Positions 23,056 to 36,265 of a DNA stretch of 64,000 nt are shown here, one piece after another (position 1 is the stretch's first letter; the number at the start of each line of letters is the position of its first letter). Location: contig JBAIZL010000005.1 in assembly GCA_036971475.1 (NCBI GenBank), forward strand, positions 242,416,823 to 242,480,822, in the 5' to 3' direction. Under the pieces are notes generated by a model. The model worked only from the letters and a program-made list of their open reading frames with translations. It searched no databases and was not told where the DNA came from. Both the position numbers and the translations under genes were made by a program. Source of the DNA: Prosapia bicincta. Its lineage: Eukaryota > Arthropoda > Insecta > Hemiptera > Cercopidae.

Positions 23056-23893
23056 CAGTGGCGGCTCCTGCCCAGTTACATTGGTGGGGCTCATGACAAG
23101 GGGTATCCCCAGATTTACGAGGTGCGGAGAAAATTTTGAAATTTGATACCCATTTAACTCGTTTTATATTCTAAGCACCTACAACTTTTATTAAGTTATA
23201 CTTATTGATTAATATATTAACATTGCTATAACTAATAAACGTATTACGGTGTGATTTACGAAATGTTGTAAGTGATCGCCTATTGGTTGCTAAAGCGTCG
23301 AGTACTCAACGAGTAGTGTGAATCATGTTTTACTTTTAAGGGTATATTAGGCCACTGTGTATGCTCATCAAAGGATCTATAAATGGAAACAATACTATTC
23401 TAGTACATAAATAATTATCTTTAAAATAGTAGTTTCATAAACGCATATTATTATTAAATATAAATTTTGATTTGTTTACTTTGAGTTAAACGCACCATCA
23501 TTTATTTGTGAGAACATTACAAATAAGCCTACCATGCTGCTTCCTAATCAGCAGCACTGATTAGTCATTTCTCAGCGCATGCGCAAGACGACGAGACTGC
23601 ATCCCAGGCCACTCGTAATACGCGCATTGAGTGACGTCACCGCACGGTTTTGGCTGTTTCAGCTTATTCCATTCACAGTCAATGCACTAGTCTGGGGCTC
23701 TCTGCTGTGAGCCTCGCGTGGAACTTGCGGCTAATTTCGTGCGTCAACTGCTAAATATTTTATGGTTTTAACATTACTTAAATAATTCTAAGCCCTTCTT
23801 AACCTAATTTAAGATAAATGGATATTAATTAAAAATTAATTTTTGTAATTGGGAGGGCTGCGCCCCAGAGCCCTTTTGGACAAACCGCCACTG
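23056..23893. mobile_element. Non-autonomous hAT transposon
   Basis: Ends are CAGTGGCGG and its complement CCGCCACTG, flanked by a perfect 8-bp duplication CTTTAAGG (23048-23055 and 23894-23901). The 838-bp length, 8-bp target site and CAGTG terminus are hAT hallmarks. It has no transposase reading frame. The interior includes a GC-richer block (~23540-23740). It is inserted in the receptor's 18.6-kb intron. Confidence 0.88.
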
Positions 23894-24599
23894 CTTTAAG
23901 GACAGAGCATACAATGTACTCGTAAAATACGTACCCTTCAGTCGATTAGTGGTGTTGAAAGTACCAAGTAAAAAATAGATTTCTATAAGCACGTTTTACT
24001 TAGTTAAAATACACTTTTTCTCTTTATAAATTTATACTTCTCTCGTGTATTTGAGAAGTAATGCTTGAGTGTATTTTTGATCATATTCATTGTGGATATT
24101 TTCACCCTATGTCTACTATTTCAAAGGATATGTAATACTTTTTCTAATAAGTTTTTTGCTGATTTTTTAATCATATGTTTATTCTTGAATGTAAAAGTTA
24201 TTAATATGTTTATTACTTTTTTTTTTACTAGCATCAGAGTAGTTTTGATAGTTTGTTAAAAAGGACTAAAACTTCAGTAAATGTTTTTTTAGGAGTCATA
24301 CAGTATATGCTTTGAATAAAACCTTTTTAATGAAAATATTTTTATTTTCGAGAAAAAGGTGCCATTTTTATATATTTACTTAGAGCACTTTTGTTATGAG
24401 TTCACGGTTCTGGGGTTATTACTGACGTGAAATTAATTACACAGCGCCGTTTTGTATGTTTAAGTCTGCATTGTACATATACATATTCGCCAAGTTTACC
24501 GCTTTTTTTATATAAGTATTGATAGTGAATACTTATGGAAAATGTGATTAAAATAGCAACATACTGTATATAGATAAAATATATACATCTCTCCGTCAA

Positions 24600-24783
<184 letters not shown>

Positions 24784-24788
<5 letters not shown>

Positions 24789-26560
24789 GCGTTGCAACGG
24801 GCAGTTTGTTTAAACCAATTTAAATGTTGTTTGTATTTGTCTTTAAATATATTTTTTATTCGTTCATATAGATGACAATTGTTGAATTTAATTGTGCTTA
24901 ACAGTTTATACACTGTTTTTTTACACTGTATATCAATGGTGTAGGTTTGTTATTTTAGAAATTTAAGGTTATGTGTTATTTTTAATATAGATTTGGGAGA
25001 TCTCTGATTATGCTACATATCTTTCTACATAACTGTCATGTTTGAAGAATTATCCGTAGTTGTTTAACCTTTCCTGTATGCATTATGTGGTAACCCTGTA
25101 AACCACACCTATTCCTGTTTTTTTGGTTCCAGAAATATTTGTATAATCGGTATAAATGACTGATATTGGACCTTTTCCGATCATATTTTCTTTTTTCCGA
25201 ATCACATTCGCACAAACGTTCACATAGTCTATGCGAATTACGTGAACTATTTTCTATATTTTCCTCTTTTTATACGCCCTTACCTAACTCTTGCTGACGG
25301 ACTGTGGATTTTGTTTATAATTATAAACTCAATTTTGACAAAATTCTCCATGAGCTGGGTACCTACAGTTTAGAATATAGAAATAATTTTGATAAAAATA
25401 CAAAAATGTTAAAAAAAAGTTTTTTCATCTTGAAACTACTGTGACCCTTTAATAGATGTTTTGTCTACCTCCTGATGTTCAAAGATGCTGAAAAATTAGA
25501 TATTCATTTATTTTCTATGACAATATACAAACCAATCAAAAATAATAGAATTAAAAAAAAAGAAATAACAACGTTTTAAATGACAATTTTTTTTCGAAAT
25601 AATCTAAGAAGAATAAGCTAACATTTGTTTGCCGCACAAGATCATTGTTTGTTTTATGGATAAAGCCAAAACCGTAGAGGTCCTTAATTTAAAATGGTAT
25701 CATTTCTACAAGATATAACGACTCAATAATATATAAGTGCTCTAGGTTTTTAGCTTTTGTCTTAAAAAATTCCAACATCCCCGGAAATATTATTTGAATA
25801 TTTTCAGATTATTTCGAGATAAAAAGTTTAAAAATATTTGGAGTTTCTCAGAAGAAAGTTTATGGCTCAGCTTTAGGTATATTGTGGCAGATTCATTCAT
25901 TATATTCAGCTTAGCACACGGATTTGGAAGAAGGAATAGTCATTTGGTTTTTTGAATCTATCATCTTTAATTCTGAGTTTAACCCTTCGAGAAACTAAAT
26001 GCTTTTCGTTATTCTTCATAACGTCAAAATTCTTATCTGCGGTAGTTTTCATTGTATTTTTTGTTTTTCGTAATTTGAATTTAATTTAATGTTTCACCGA
26101 ACGTGAAGGACTACAAAATTCAAGAGTTTAATTTAAAGGTTTTTAACGAAACTTGAGAAATATTTTAGTCAATGTTAACTTTTTACCGCACCAGCAACAC
26201 TCACTTCTTGCACAAAATCCTTCTCAAGATTAAAACATTTTAATAGAGTAAATTTACTTTTACGAAGTCAAGTTGAAAACTTAATCAGTCTCTCAAGTAC
26301 GTATATTTCAATTTACTCAGTCTTTCAAACTGAATTCTCAAAACTTTTATAATTCTTCAAGTACATAGAGAAAACCTTTGTAATTCCTAAGTACAACAAT
26401 GTTATATTGAAGTTTAACCAAATTATTTGTCTATTGATCCTTCATCGCTGTTCTAGGTATCGTGAAATAATTTGTTTGATGTCGATTTATTAGCATTTAT
26501 TAGATGCTGTATTTAGTTTCCCTCCAGTTAATCAGTGTTTACCACTGTGATATTAAATTG
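24784..26560. other. AT-rich intronic DNA
   Basis: No gene, RNA or transposon recognised. Confidence 0.5.
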
Positions 26561-28460
26561 TACATGTTAGCAGAATGCTAGGTTCATATACATGTACATG
26601 TTAGCAGAATGCTAGGTTCATATACATGTACATCTTAGCAGAATGCTAGGTTCATATACATGTACATGTTAGCAGAATGCTAGGTTCATATACATGTACA
26701 TGTTAGCAGAATGCTAGGTTCATATACATGTACGTGTTAGCAGAATGCTAGGTTCATATACATGTACATGTTAGCAGAATGCTAGGTTCATATACATGTA
26801 CCTGTTAGCAGAATGCTAGGTTCATATACATGTACATGTTAGCAGAATGCTAGGTTCATATACATGTACATGTTAGCAGAATGCTAGGTTCATATACATG
26901 TACGTGTTAGCAGAATGCTAGGTTCATATACATGTACATGTTAGCAGAATGCTAGGTTCATATACATGTACGTGTTAGCAGAATGCTAGGTTCATATACA
27001 TGTACGTGTTAGCAGAATGCTAGGTTCATATACATGTACGTGTTAGAAGAATGCTAGGTTCATATACATGTACATGTTAGCAGAATGCTAGGTTCATACA
27101 CATGTACATGTTAGCAGAATGCTAGGTTCATATACATGTACATGTTAGCAGAATGCTAGGTTCATATACATGCACATGTTAGCAGAATGCTAGGTTCATA
27201 TACATGTACATGTTAGCAGAATGCTAGGTTCATATACATGTACATGTTAGCAGAATGCTAGGTTCATATACATGTACATGTTAGCAGAATGCTAGGTTCA
27301 TATACATGTACATGTTAGCAGAATGCTAGGTTCATATACATGTACATGTTAGCAGAATTCTAGGTTCATATACATGTACATGTTAGCAGAATGCTAGGTT
27401 CATATACATGTACATGTTAGCAGAATGCTAGGTTCATATACATGTACATGTTAGCAGAATGCTAGGTTCACATACATGTACATGTTAGCAGAATGCTAGG
27501 TTCATATACATGTACATGTTAGCAGAATGCTAGGTTCATATACATGTACATGTTAGCAGAATGCTAGGTTCATATACATGTACATGTTAGCAGAATGCTA
27601 GGTTCATATACATGTACGTGTTAGCAGAATGCTAGGTTCATATACATGTACATGTTAGCAGAATGCTAGGTTCATATACATGTACGTGTTAGCAGAATGC
27701 TAGGTTCATATACATGTACATGTTAGCAGAATGCTAGGTTCATATACATGTACGTGTTAGCAGAATGCTAGGTTCATATACATGTACATGTTAGCAGAAT
27801 GCTAGGTTCATATACACGTACATGTTAGCAGAATGCTAGGTTCATATACATGTACATGTTAGCAGAATGCTAGGTTCATATACATGTACATGTTAGCAGA
27901 ATGCTAGGTTCATATACATGTACATGTTAGCAGAATGCTAGGTTCATATACATGTACATGTTAGCAGAATGCTAGGGTCATATACATGTACATGTTAGCA
28001 GAATGCTAGGTTCATATACATGTACGTGTTAGCAGAATGCTAGGTTCATATACATGTACATGTTAGCAGAATGCTAGGTTCATATACATGTACATGTTAG
28101 CAGAATGCTAGGTTCATATACATGTACATGTTAGCAGAATGCTAGGTTCATATACATGTACATGTTAGCAGAATGCTAGGTTCATATACATGTACATGTT
28201 AGCAGAATGCTAGGGTCATATACATGTACATGTTAGCAGAATGCTAGGTTCATATACATGTACGTGTTAGCAGAATGCTAGGTTTATATACATGTACATG
28301 TTAGCAGAATGCTAGGTTCATATACATGTACATGTTAGCAGAATGCTAGGTTCATATACATGTACATGTTAGCAGAATGCTAGGTTCATATACATGTACA
28401 TGTTAGCAGAATGCTAGGTTCATATACATGTACATGTTAGCAGAATGCTAGGTTCATATA
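26561..28460. repeat. 34-bp minisatellite, about 56 copies
   Basis: Very homogeneous units, with variation mostly at one position (ACATG versus ACGTG). Each unit contains two inverted repeats: TAGCA-GAA-TGCTA and TACATGTA. No unique spacers are present. Confidence 0.98.
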
Positions 28461-29255
28461 GGTTAGCAATGTTTACAGTACGTTATTTATGTAAATACTA
28501 ATTTCCTCTGAGTAAATATTTACTCTAATTATCGGCATATATAAAGTAGTTTTATACATAAATTTAAATATACCATAAAAAGAACACGAAAAAGTGACTT
28601 CAAATATTTTTATTGTGTTACTATTATTGATCTGAGGAATATTCGATTTTGATAAAAATATTTAGCAGTGAATTGAACGGAGTTTGTTGCCGATACTTGC
28701 TTCCGTAGCAATCTATGTTTAGGGGATAGAAACGTAAACACTACTTAGTATATCTGTACTACTTAGAGGTTCTTCAAAACACAGAATATAAAGTCAGAAA
28801 AAATCTTCACGGTGCATATTTTAATTTAGAACGAACATCCCTTGAAGACGCTTAGCGGGTTAGAATGTATTGTTACAAGCCAAGGTTTGTGCGCTGCGTA
28901 AAAATGAAATTTAGGTCTTATACATTAAAGTAAATGTATAATAAAGTTGATGTAACGTCAAGAAAAGTACAAGGGTTAAAGCGTATTGACGTTCATTATA
29001 TATCTCTTCATAAAATTTTGATGATTACCCGTAATGTTTGAAATATAGGCCTACTGCTTTTACATATGCGAAAAAAGCTTGTAGGTTATGTGATTTTACT
29101 CTTTTACAAATTTTGAAACGCAAGATTGAAAGTACAAATAGTATTATTCCGTTTTACTTGAGTTTAGAGTTTTGCCCCTCCTGATACCGTGTCGTAGCCC
29201 CAGATTCGTTTACAGGTACGTTGCAGTAACACGCTGAGAGAATGTGACTGACTAG
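28461..29255. other. AT-rich intronic DNA between two satellite arrays
   Basis: No feature recognised. Confidence 0.5.
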
Positions 29256-29259
29256 CGAA

Positions 29260-31050
29260 ACCTTTTTGGGAATCTGCTGGCATGCAGGCGCAGTCCATGC
29301 ATACTCCATCATTGGCTATTGCCCAAAGGTGTAAGAGGGGATAAACTCCGAACACTCGCGGAAAATATTACAGAACTTTTTGTGAATCTGCCGACAGCAG
29401 GTACAGTCCACGCATTCATTACGTTAACTACATTCTTCATTATTGGCTATTGCCCGTGAACCGGAGAAAGTGTAGGGGGAATAAACTCCGAACACTCGCG
29501 GAAAATATTACAGTACTTTTTGTGAATTTGCCGACAGCAGGTACAGTCCACGCATTCATTACGTTAACTACACTCTTCATTATTGGTTATTGCCCGTGAA
29601 CCGGAGAAAGTGAAGGCGGGGATAAACTCCGAACACTCGCCGAAAATAGTATCTTACTTTTTATGAATCTGCCGACTGCAGGTACAGTCCATGCACTCAT
29701 TAATTTAAATACACTCTCCATTATTGGCTATTGCCCGTGGACCGGGGAAAGTGAAGGCGGGGATAAACTCCGAACACTCGCCAAAAATAGTATCTTACTT
29801 TTTATGAATCTGCCGACTGCAAGTACAGTCCATGCATTCATTAATTTAAATACACTCTCCATTATTGGCTATTGCCCGTGGACCGGGGAAAGTGTAGGCG
29901 GGGATAAACTCCGAACACTCGCCGAAAATAGTATCTTACTTACTTTTTATGAATCTGCTGACTGCAGGTACAGTCCATGCACTCATTAATTTAAATAGAC
30001 TCTCCATTATTGGCTATTGCCCGTGGACCGGGGAAAGCGTAGGCGGGGATAAACTCCGAACACTCGCCGAAAATAGTATCTTACTTTTTATGAATCTGCC
30101 GACTGTATGTATAGTCAACGCATTCATTAATTTAAATACACTCTCCATTATTGGCTATTGCCCGTGGACCGGGGAAAGTGTAGGGGGGTATAAAATCCGA
30201 ACACTCGCCAAAAATAGTATCTTACTTTTTATGAATCTGCCGACTGCAAGTACAGTCCATGCATTCATTAATTTAAATACACTCTCCATTATTGGCTATT
30301 GCCCGTGGACCGGGGAAAGTGTAGGCGGGGATAAACTCCGAACACTCGCCGAAAATAGTATCTTACTTACTTTTTATGAATCTGCTGACTGCAGGTACAG
30401 TCCATGCACTCATTAATTTAAATAGACTCTCCATTATTGGCTATTGCCCGTGGACCGGGGAAAGCGTAGGCGGGGATAAACTCCGAACACTCGCCGAAAA
30501 TAGTATCTTACTTTTTATGAATCTGCCGACTGTATGTATAGTCAACGCATTCATTAATTTAAATACACTCTCCATTATTGGCTATTGCCCGTGGACCGGG
30601 GAAAGTGTAGGGGGGTATAAAATCCGAACACTCGCCGAAAATAGTATCTTACTTTTTATGAATCTGCCGACTGCAGGTACAGTCCATGCACTCATTAATT
30701 TAATTACACTCTCCATTATTGGCTATTGCCCGTGGACCGAGGAAAGTGTAGGCGGGGATAAACTCCGAACACTCGCCGAAAATAGTATCTTACTTTTTAT
30801 GAATCTACCGACTGCAGGTACAGTCCACGCGTTCATTACGTTAGCTACACTCTCCATTTTGGTCCTTGAACCATTGATAGTGGAGGAGTATTAAACTCCG
30901 AACACTCACCGAAAGGAGTGTAGTACCTTTTGTGAATCTGCTGGACTGCAGTTACAGTCCACGCATTTATTACGTTAACAACAACCTCCATTATTGGTTA
31001 TTGCCGATGGACAGAGGAAAGTGTAGGCGTATACACCGACCATTCGCCGA
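29260..31050. repeat. ~141-bp satellite, about 12 copies
   Basis: Units contain GGCTATTGCCCGTGGACCGG and ATAAACTCCGAACACTCG. Most are 141 bp; some carry an extra TTAC giving 145. A three-unit block of 427 bp (from 29804) is duplicated at 30231. The outer copies are more diverged. Because 141 is divisible by three, a 47-codon open frame recurs on the plus strand, antisense to the receptor gene. Confidence 0.93.
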
Positions 31051-31058
31051 AAATATTA

Positions 31059-31572
31059 CAGTAAAACCTCTCTTGACTGACCAATGTAGCGACAGCCCGA
31101 TCCGGATAACGAAGGAGGGTTTATGTAATCCGATATAGGAGGGGTTATGTAATGATTTACGTAAGTACTATATAACCACGCACATTGCATTTGAAAGTGG
31201 ATACATGATTATTCTAAGTAAATTAATTACACTTATTGAAGATTGTAATTATATTTAACAGCAATATAGAACTGTACGTACACTTTAGTTACATGCCTTT
31301 AACATTGTACCGCACATACATACGTACATTATTTATCAGTTTTGGTAAAAAAAAGATGTAGTGATGATTTTCTTGTTTCGTTGAACACGTTTCTTTGTTA
31401 AAATATCCCTCCACCTTCGAAAGAGTAGAGAATCGGCTGCTGTTGCTTCGTCTTGTTGTTCGACGTTCTCTATCAGCTGGTCAAATTCCAGGAAAGCTCC
31501 GCTATATGTCATGGTTTGTTTTCTTACGTCACTTCGGCAGGCGCTGACTGACTTCGGGCAGTTTAAACCCTC
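31059..31572 (-). mobile_element. pogo/Tigger-type transposon, 3' part
   Basis: The terminus CAGTAAAACCTCTCTTGACT at 31059, preceded by TA, lies downstream of a minus-strand transposase tail (31572-31336). The 5' part of the element is missing or broken. Confidence 0.6.
31336..31572 (-). pseudogene. pogo/Tigger (jerky-like) transposase C-terminus
   Basis: Minus strand: TMTYSGAFLEFDQLIENVEQ followed by QDEATAADSLLFRRWRDIL and a basic tail. This is the C-terminal block of Tigger/jerky-type DDE transposases, which usually reads as a helix, a run like EQ..AT..D....RRWRDI, then Lys/Arg-rich residues and a short Phe-rich end. The frame ends in TGA and is closed upstream by another TGA at ~31575. 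No DDE catalytic domain remains. Confidence 0.6.
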
Positions 31573-31627
31573 TCAAAAAGGTACAAACAGTTTAACGTTA
31601 ATAAATCGGGGTGAGTAACTCGACTGG

Positions 31628-31828
31628 ACGGGGATGTGCAAAGCTAGCCGCACAGACGGCTCACTTACTGGGGGTAAAAGCCGTGTTCAACCTACGTTTT
31701 ATAACCTATATTGTTATGTTTTACATTTATTAATAAATAAATAATTTAATGTTTTCAAAATTCGTCTGGTGGCCGCACATAACCAGATCGCGGGCCGCAA
31801 GCGGTCGCTAGTTGTCCATCCCTAATGT
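31628..31828. mobile_element. Possible small hAT-like element
   Basis: The right end, read on the minus strand, is AGGGATGGACAACTAGCGAC followed by CGCTTGCGGCCCGCG, a hAT-like terminus. The left end GGGGATGTGCAAAGCTAGCC is a plausible partner. No target duplication could be matched, so the boundaries are weak. Confidence 0.3.
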
Positions 31829-33140
31829 AGAACATATGTAAACTGAACGATACGGACAGTCAAACACAACTGATTAATTAAGTTAGGTAATACAACAATC
31901 TGTAGAACACGAGTGAACTGAACACTAGTTAGCTTACGGTGTGTTCTGAAGAAACTTTGAATTTATAATGTTGTTTGTGTGTGAGGCTAAATTTTTCTTT
32001 TTTCAACATATTAAATGTTTTCGGTTGTGTTTTAAGGTTAAGTGAGGTTGGACCAGATAAGTTTAGGTCGAGTTAAATTAGATAGATTAATTTTTGGTGT
32101 CAGCGCCAAATTATAATACCCCGTGTTCATGGGGTTTTTCTACAATACCAGGCATATTTTATTGCAGTATCCGTAAAGTGTATGGTTAATATAAATTACA
32201 TTAAAATCTTTAAATAGCTTTGCAAGGAAATATTAATAATTTAGTTCAGTTATGTCATTAAAAAAAATATCAACGGTTTGTTTGTAATATGCGTTATTTA
32301 ATAAGGGAAAAAGGGGAAAAATTTTCCAAAAAGTACTCAGTAAGGCTCCTGGGGATCGTTTTGGTCACACCGTACCGCCAACGTAATTTACCTCCCCATT
32401 TATAACCAAAACGCTGGCCGAATCTTCTAAAAAACTCTTCCCGACCTACATTTTTAAACTTTTTGTTTTCACCAATACAACACGTTGTTAAACCTACCAT
32501 GTCGTAAGCCGAGCAGTAAAATTACAATTTTTTAGGAGTACAGTACATTTAAACTTAATGTATACCGTACATTTCCCTCTTTAATTTATAAATCTCTCAA
32601 GTATTTTGAAATATATTCAAACTCAATAACAATTAAACAATAAACCATAATTTAACATATTCCAAACAGTTGCTCTATAAATGTATTGGATCGTTGTTAA
32701 GTTAGGCAACATTACGGGTCAGCATCGAACCCGTCCGATCATGTTTATTGGAAGGGTAGCCGGCTGATTGACTACACGCACGACCACACAAACACGCTTA
32801 GAGGCCATAGACAAGCACCGGATCTGCATAAAGCTAATGCAAATCGCTAGCTCCGGTTATCTGAACCTTACACTAGTACACAGTTTAAACTTCAGCAAGG
32901 GTCAACGTTCATCAGAGGTGGTGATCGGGTCATCGGCCTGGTCTAAAAACTGCGTTTCCAGTTGAATTATAATCATTAAGCTTATTTATTTAAAATAAAA
33001 CACGTGTGCACATATTCTCGTTCCTGCTACGCTTTTTATTTAGCTAGACAATCACCTTACAGAGCATTTCACGTACTTTACATAATGTTTCTTCATTCGT
33101 TACCACAGACACGAATATTACCATCACAGTTTGTAATAAT
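31829..33140. other. Non-coding DNA of unknown origin
   Basis: No gene recognised. A minus-strand open frame at 32294-32500 (68 residues, rich in Arg, Lys and Phe) has no similarity I can name. A GC-richer block at 32700-32950 also matches nothing I recognise. Confidence 0.35.
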
Positions 33141-33148
33141 TAGTAAAA

Positions 33149-33213
<65 letters not shown>

Positions 33214-33215
33214 CA
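33149..33215. repeat. (TA)n microsatellite
   Basis: TA run with a few ACATA interruptions, left of a hammerhead-containing unit. Confidence 0.95.
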
Positions 33216-33322
33216 TATTTATATAATAAAAGTTTGACAACATTGTAATCAATTTTGCAACACTGTTTATTTGATATAGTTTTATTTTATCTAGTTTGCA
33301 CATATGTTAATTTTAATTGTTT

Positions 33323-33372
33323 AATATTCCTGATGATATTGATACTGTTTGCCAACGAAAAGCTTTGAATTG
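33323..33372 (+). ncRNA. Hammerhead-ribozyme-like motif (intact CUGAUGA and GAAA)
   Basis: Plus strand: AUUC (stem I), CUGAUGA, weak stem II ending GCCAAC, GAAA, AGCU self-complementary stem III, UU, then GAAU, which pairs with AUUC. Stem II has mismatches compared with the homologous copies at 61325-61375 and 63555-63602. A conserved tail (TTGTATTTGTATTTTGA, then TACATATTGCGATA) leads into (TA)n. Confidence 0.5.
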
Positions 33373-33442
33373 TAAATTCAGTAATAATCTTGTATTTGTA
33401 TTTTGAGTTATTTCTTTATTAATACACAAGAATACATATTGC

Positions 33443-33470
33443 GATATATATATATATATATATATATATA
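33443..33470. repeat. (TA)n microsatellite
   Basis: Short TA run ending the hammerhead-containing unit. Confidence 0.9.
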
Positions 33471-33472
33471 GC

Positions 33473-34600
33473 AGCTAAGAGGATAAAGTGTGCAAAACAG
33501 TAAAACAATTGAAGAAATAGCTACACCCAGATTAATACTGTGTGATTAAGAATTTTAGAAATTATTGTAATTATTTCAAAATGTTTCATTGAAATTTTTG
33601 TCACTTATCGTGAGATGGGAGAAGCTTCAACACGTTACCAACTACAAACGGCGATATTAAAAATTAAGTCCGAAGACTTAACTTATTCAACTATAAATTC
33701 ATCACCCATGAGGGAGCGTGTAGATACGTCTCTACAAGTTATAGGTAGCAAACATTCTTATGCAAGATATGATTTTTCTCTTCTGCCAGTAACACGAAAG
33801 CTCCATTCCTTAATTCAACTGTCCCTTATCTTTACATCAGGATATAGAGCAATCGTAACCTTCTGATGATAGTAGCTGCTAGAGACGGACCTATGATGGT
33901 GTTCGTCATATTTTGGTAGCTAGTTATCTGTCATTATGTAATAAACTTCACTACATTAATCTATTTTAATGGTATTTCAGCCCTAGTGAGTTAAAAGTAG
34001 TATTTTTATTGAAAACTTATATTTAGTTTTATACAATGGAAATTAGCTTTTTAGTCTAATATTTACTTTTAGAGAGGAAATTTAATTCTACTTAAAACAT
34101 AAACTATATATTTTCGATATTCATCTCTTAAAAGAAGCTACAGAATATCAATTCCCTGGTAGTGTCATCTAAATGTTGATTAGTTGGTGACCTCCTGGTA
34201 TTAACATGTCTCCCCCGTTTAAGTTAGGCAGCCTGCAAAGTTTCCTTAATAATGTATGAGGCGTCCATATGTACTTTAATTAATAATGTATGAGGAGGGA
34301 CTAAACTAGTGACAAAGTTGTCTTAAGGCGTGCTTCCCCCATCCATTGTCTTTACCACTACCAAACCTCGGATTGTTACTAAATTTTAACACCATTAAAA
34401 TATTTTCTTTAATATTAAATATATTAAAATTTATATTTTATTCTCAGAAGTGTTTCAGAATATTAGGATTATTTTGTAGTAAATATATAATTTGAGGATG
34501 ACTTTTTATTAGGTATAGAATTTGAAATTTAAGTGTTACACGCAAAGTAAAATCCGAAATTTCGTGGTGAAGACAGTAAAATTTATAATGACTAAAACAT
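33473..34600. other. AT-rich intronic DNA
   Basis: Nothing recognised. A short open frame at 33615-33866 has no known relatives. Confidence 0.4.
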
Positions 34601-34610
34601 TAAAAGAAGT

Positions 34611-36265
34611 AAAGAAGAGATCTGGGTAAGAAAATAAGTACAGAACAAATCTGGATAAGAGAATAGATACAGAACAGATCTCGACAAAGGAACGGGTAAA
34701 GAACAGATCAGGGGAAGATAAGTAGTAAAGAGCAGATCTGGACAAAAGAATGGGCACTCAACAGATCTGAATAAAGGAAGGGGTAAAGTACGTATCCGGG
34801 GAAGATAAGGAGTAAAAAACAGATCTGGAGAAGAGATTAGGTACAGAACAGATCTGGACAAAGGAAGGAGTAAAGAGCGGATGCGGGGAAGATAAGGAGT
34901 AAAAAATATATCTGGAAAAGAGAATAGGTACAGAACAGATTTGGACAAAGGATGGGGTAGAGAACGAATCCGGGAAAGATTAGAAGTAAAGAACAGATCT
35001 GTACAAGAGAATAAGTACAAAAGAGATCTGAACCAGAGAATAAACACAGAACAGATCTGGACAAAGGAAGGGGTGAAGAACATATCCAGGAATGATAAGG
35101 CGTAAAATAAAGCTTTGAACAAAAGAATGAGTAAAGATCAGATTTGGAAAAAAGTAGTAAGAAACAAATCTGGCCAAAGGAAGGATTAAGATCGATGTTT
35201 AGACAAAAGAAAGAGTAAGGAGCAGATCTGGACAAGTGAATAGGTACAAAACAGATCTGGGCAAAGGAAGGGTTAAAGAACGGATCCGAGGAAGATAAGG
35301 AGTAAAGATCATATCTGGATAAGAACATAAGCGTAGAACAGATCTGGACAAGAGAATAAGTACAGATCAGATCTGGAGAAAAGAAGGGGCAAAGAACGGA
35401 TTCGTTGAAAATAAGGAGTAAAGAGCAGATTTGGACAAGAGAAAAGTACCGAAAGATCTGGACAAAGGAAGGGGTAACGAATTTATCCGGGGAAGATAAG
35501 AAGTAAAGAACAGATCTGGACAAGAGGATAAGAACAGAACAGATGTGGACAAGAGGATAAGTACAAAACAGATCTGGACAAAGGAAGGGGTAAAGAACGG
35601 AACCGAGAAAGATAAGAAGTAAAAAACAAATCTGACAAGAGAATAAGTACAGAACAGATCTGGATAAAGGAAGGGGTAAAGAACGGATAAGGGGAAGATA
35701 AAGAGTAAAGAACAGATCTAGACAAGAGAATAAGTACCGAACAGATCTGGACAAAGTAGGGGTAAAGAACTGATAAGGGGAAGGTAAAGATAAAGAACAA
35801 ATATGGACAAGGGAATAAGTACCGAACAGATGTAGACAAAGGAAGAAGTAAAGAACGGATCCGGAAAAGATAAGGAGTAAGATACAGATTTGGACAAAAG
35901 AATAAGTTAAGATTAAATTTGGAAAAAAAGAAGTAAGAAACAAATTTGGCCAAAGGAAAGAGTAAGGAACAGATCTGGACTAGAGAATAAATACCGAACA
36001 GTTCTGAACAAAGGAAGGGGTGCAGAACGAATCCGGGAAAGATAAGGAGTAAGGTACAGGTTTAGACAAAGAATGAGTAACTATCAGATATGGAAAAAAA
36101 GAAGTAAGTTTGAAATTTGGCTGAAGGAAAGAGTAGTTCATATATTTGCACAAAAGAAGGAGTAAGGAATAGATTTGAACAAAAGAAAGAGTAAAGAACA
36201 AATGTAAGCAATAAAAGAATGGGTAAGATCAGATTTGGACAAAAGAAGGAGTAAAAAACAGATAT
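34611..36265. repeat. 29-bp minisatellite organised in 87-bp trimers
   Basis: Monomers begin ATCTGGACAA or ATCCGGGGAAG and are 29 bp long. Three kinds alternate, giving an 87-bp higher-order unit. Since 87 is a multiple of three, the minus strand stays open for 368 codons (35943-34837), giving a repetitive Leu/Ser/Phe-rich translation that I do not consider a protein. The edges are degenerate. Confidence 0.9.

Noticed and set aside
26561..28460. CRISPR array
   Set aside because: Direct repeats with internal dyads, but units are contiguous with no unique spacers, and the context is a eukaryotic intron.
29663..30894. Plus-strand open frames of 108-172 codons with a 47-residue repeat
   Set aside because: Arise from the 141-bp satellite. 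Starts and stops follow the 4-bp length variants, not gene structure.
32700..32950. Possible 5S rRNA or tRNA-like gene in a GC-richer block
   Set aside because: No A and B boxes with proper spacing and no cloverleaf or 5S secondary structure could be drawn.
34837..35943. 368-codon minus-strand open frame resembling a membrane protein
   Set aside because: Translation of a 29-bp/87-bp tandem repeat. The hydrophobic pattern follows from the repeat and there is no recognisable domain.
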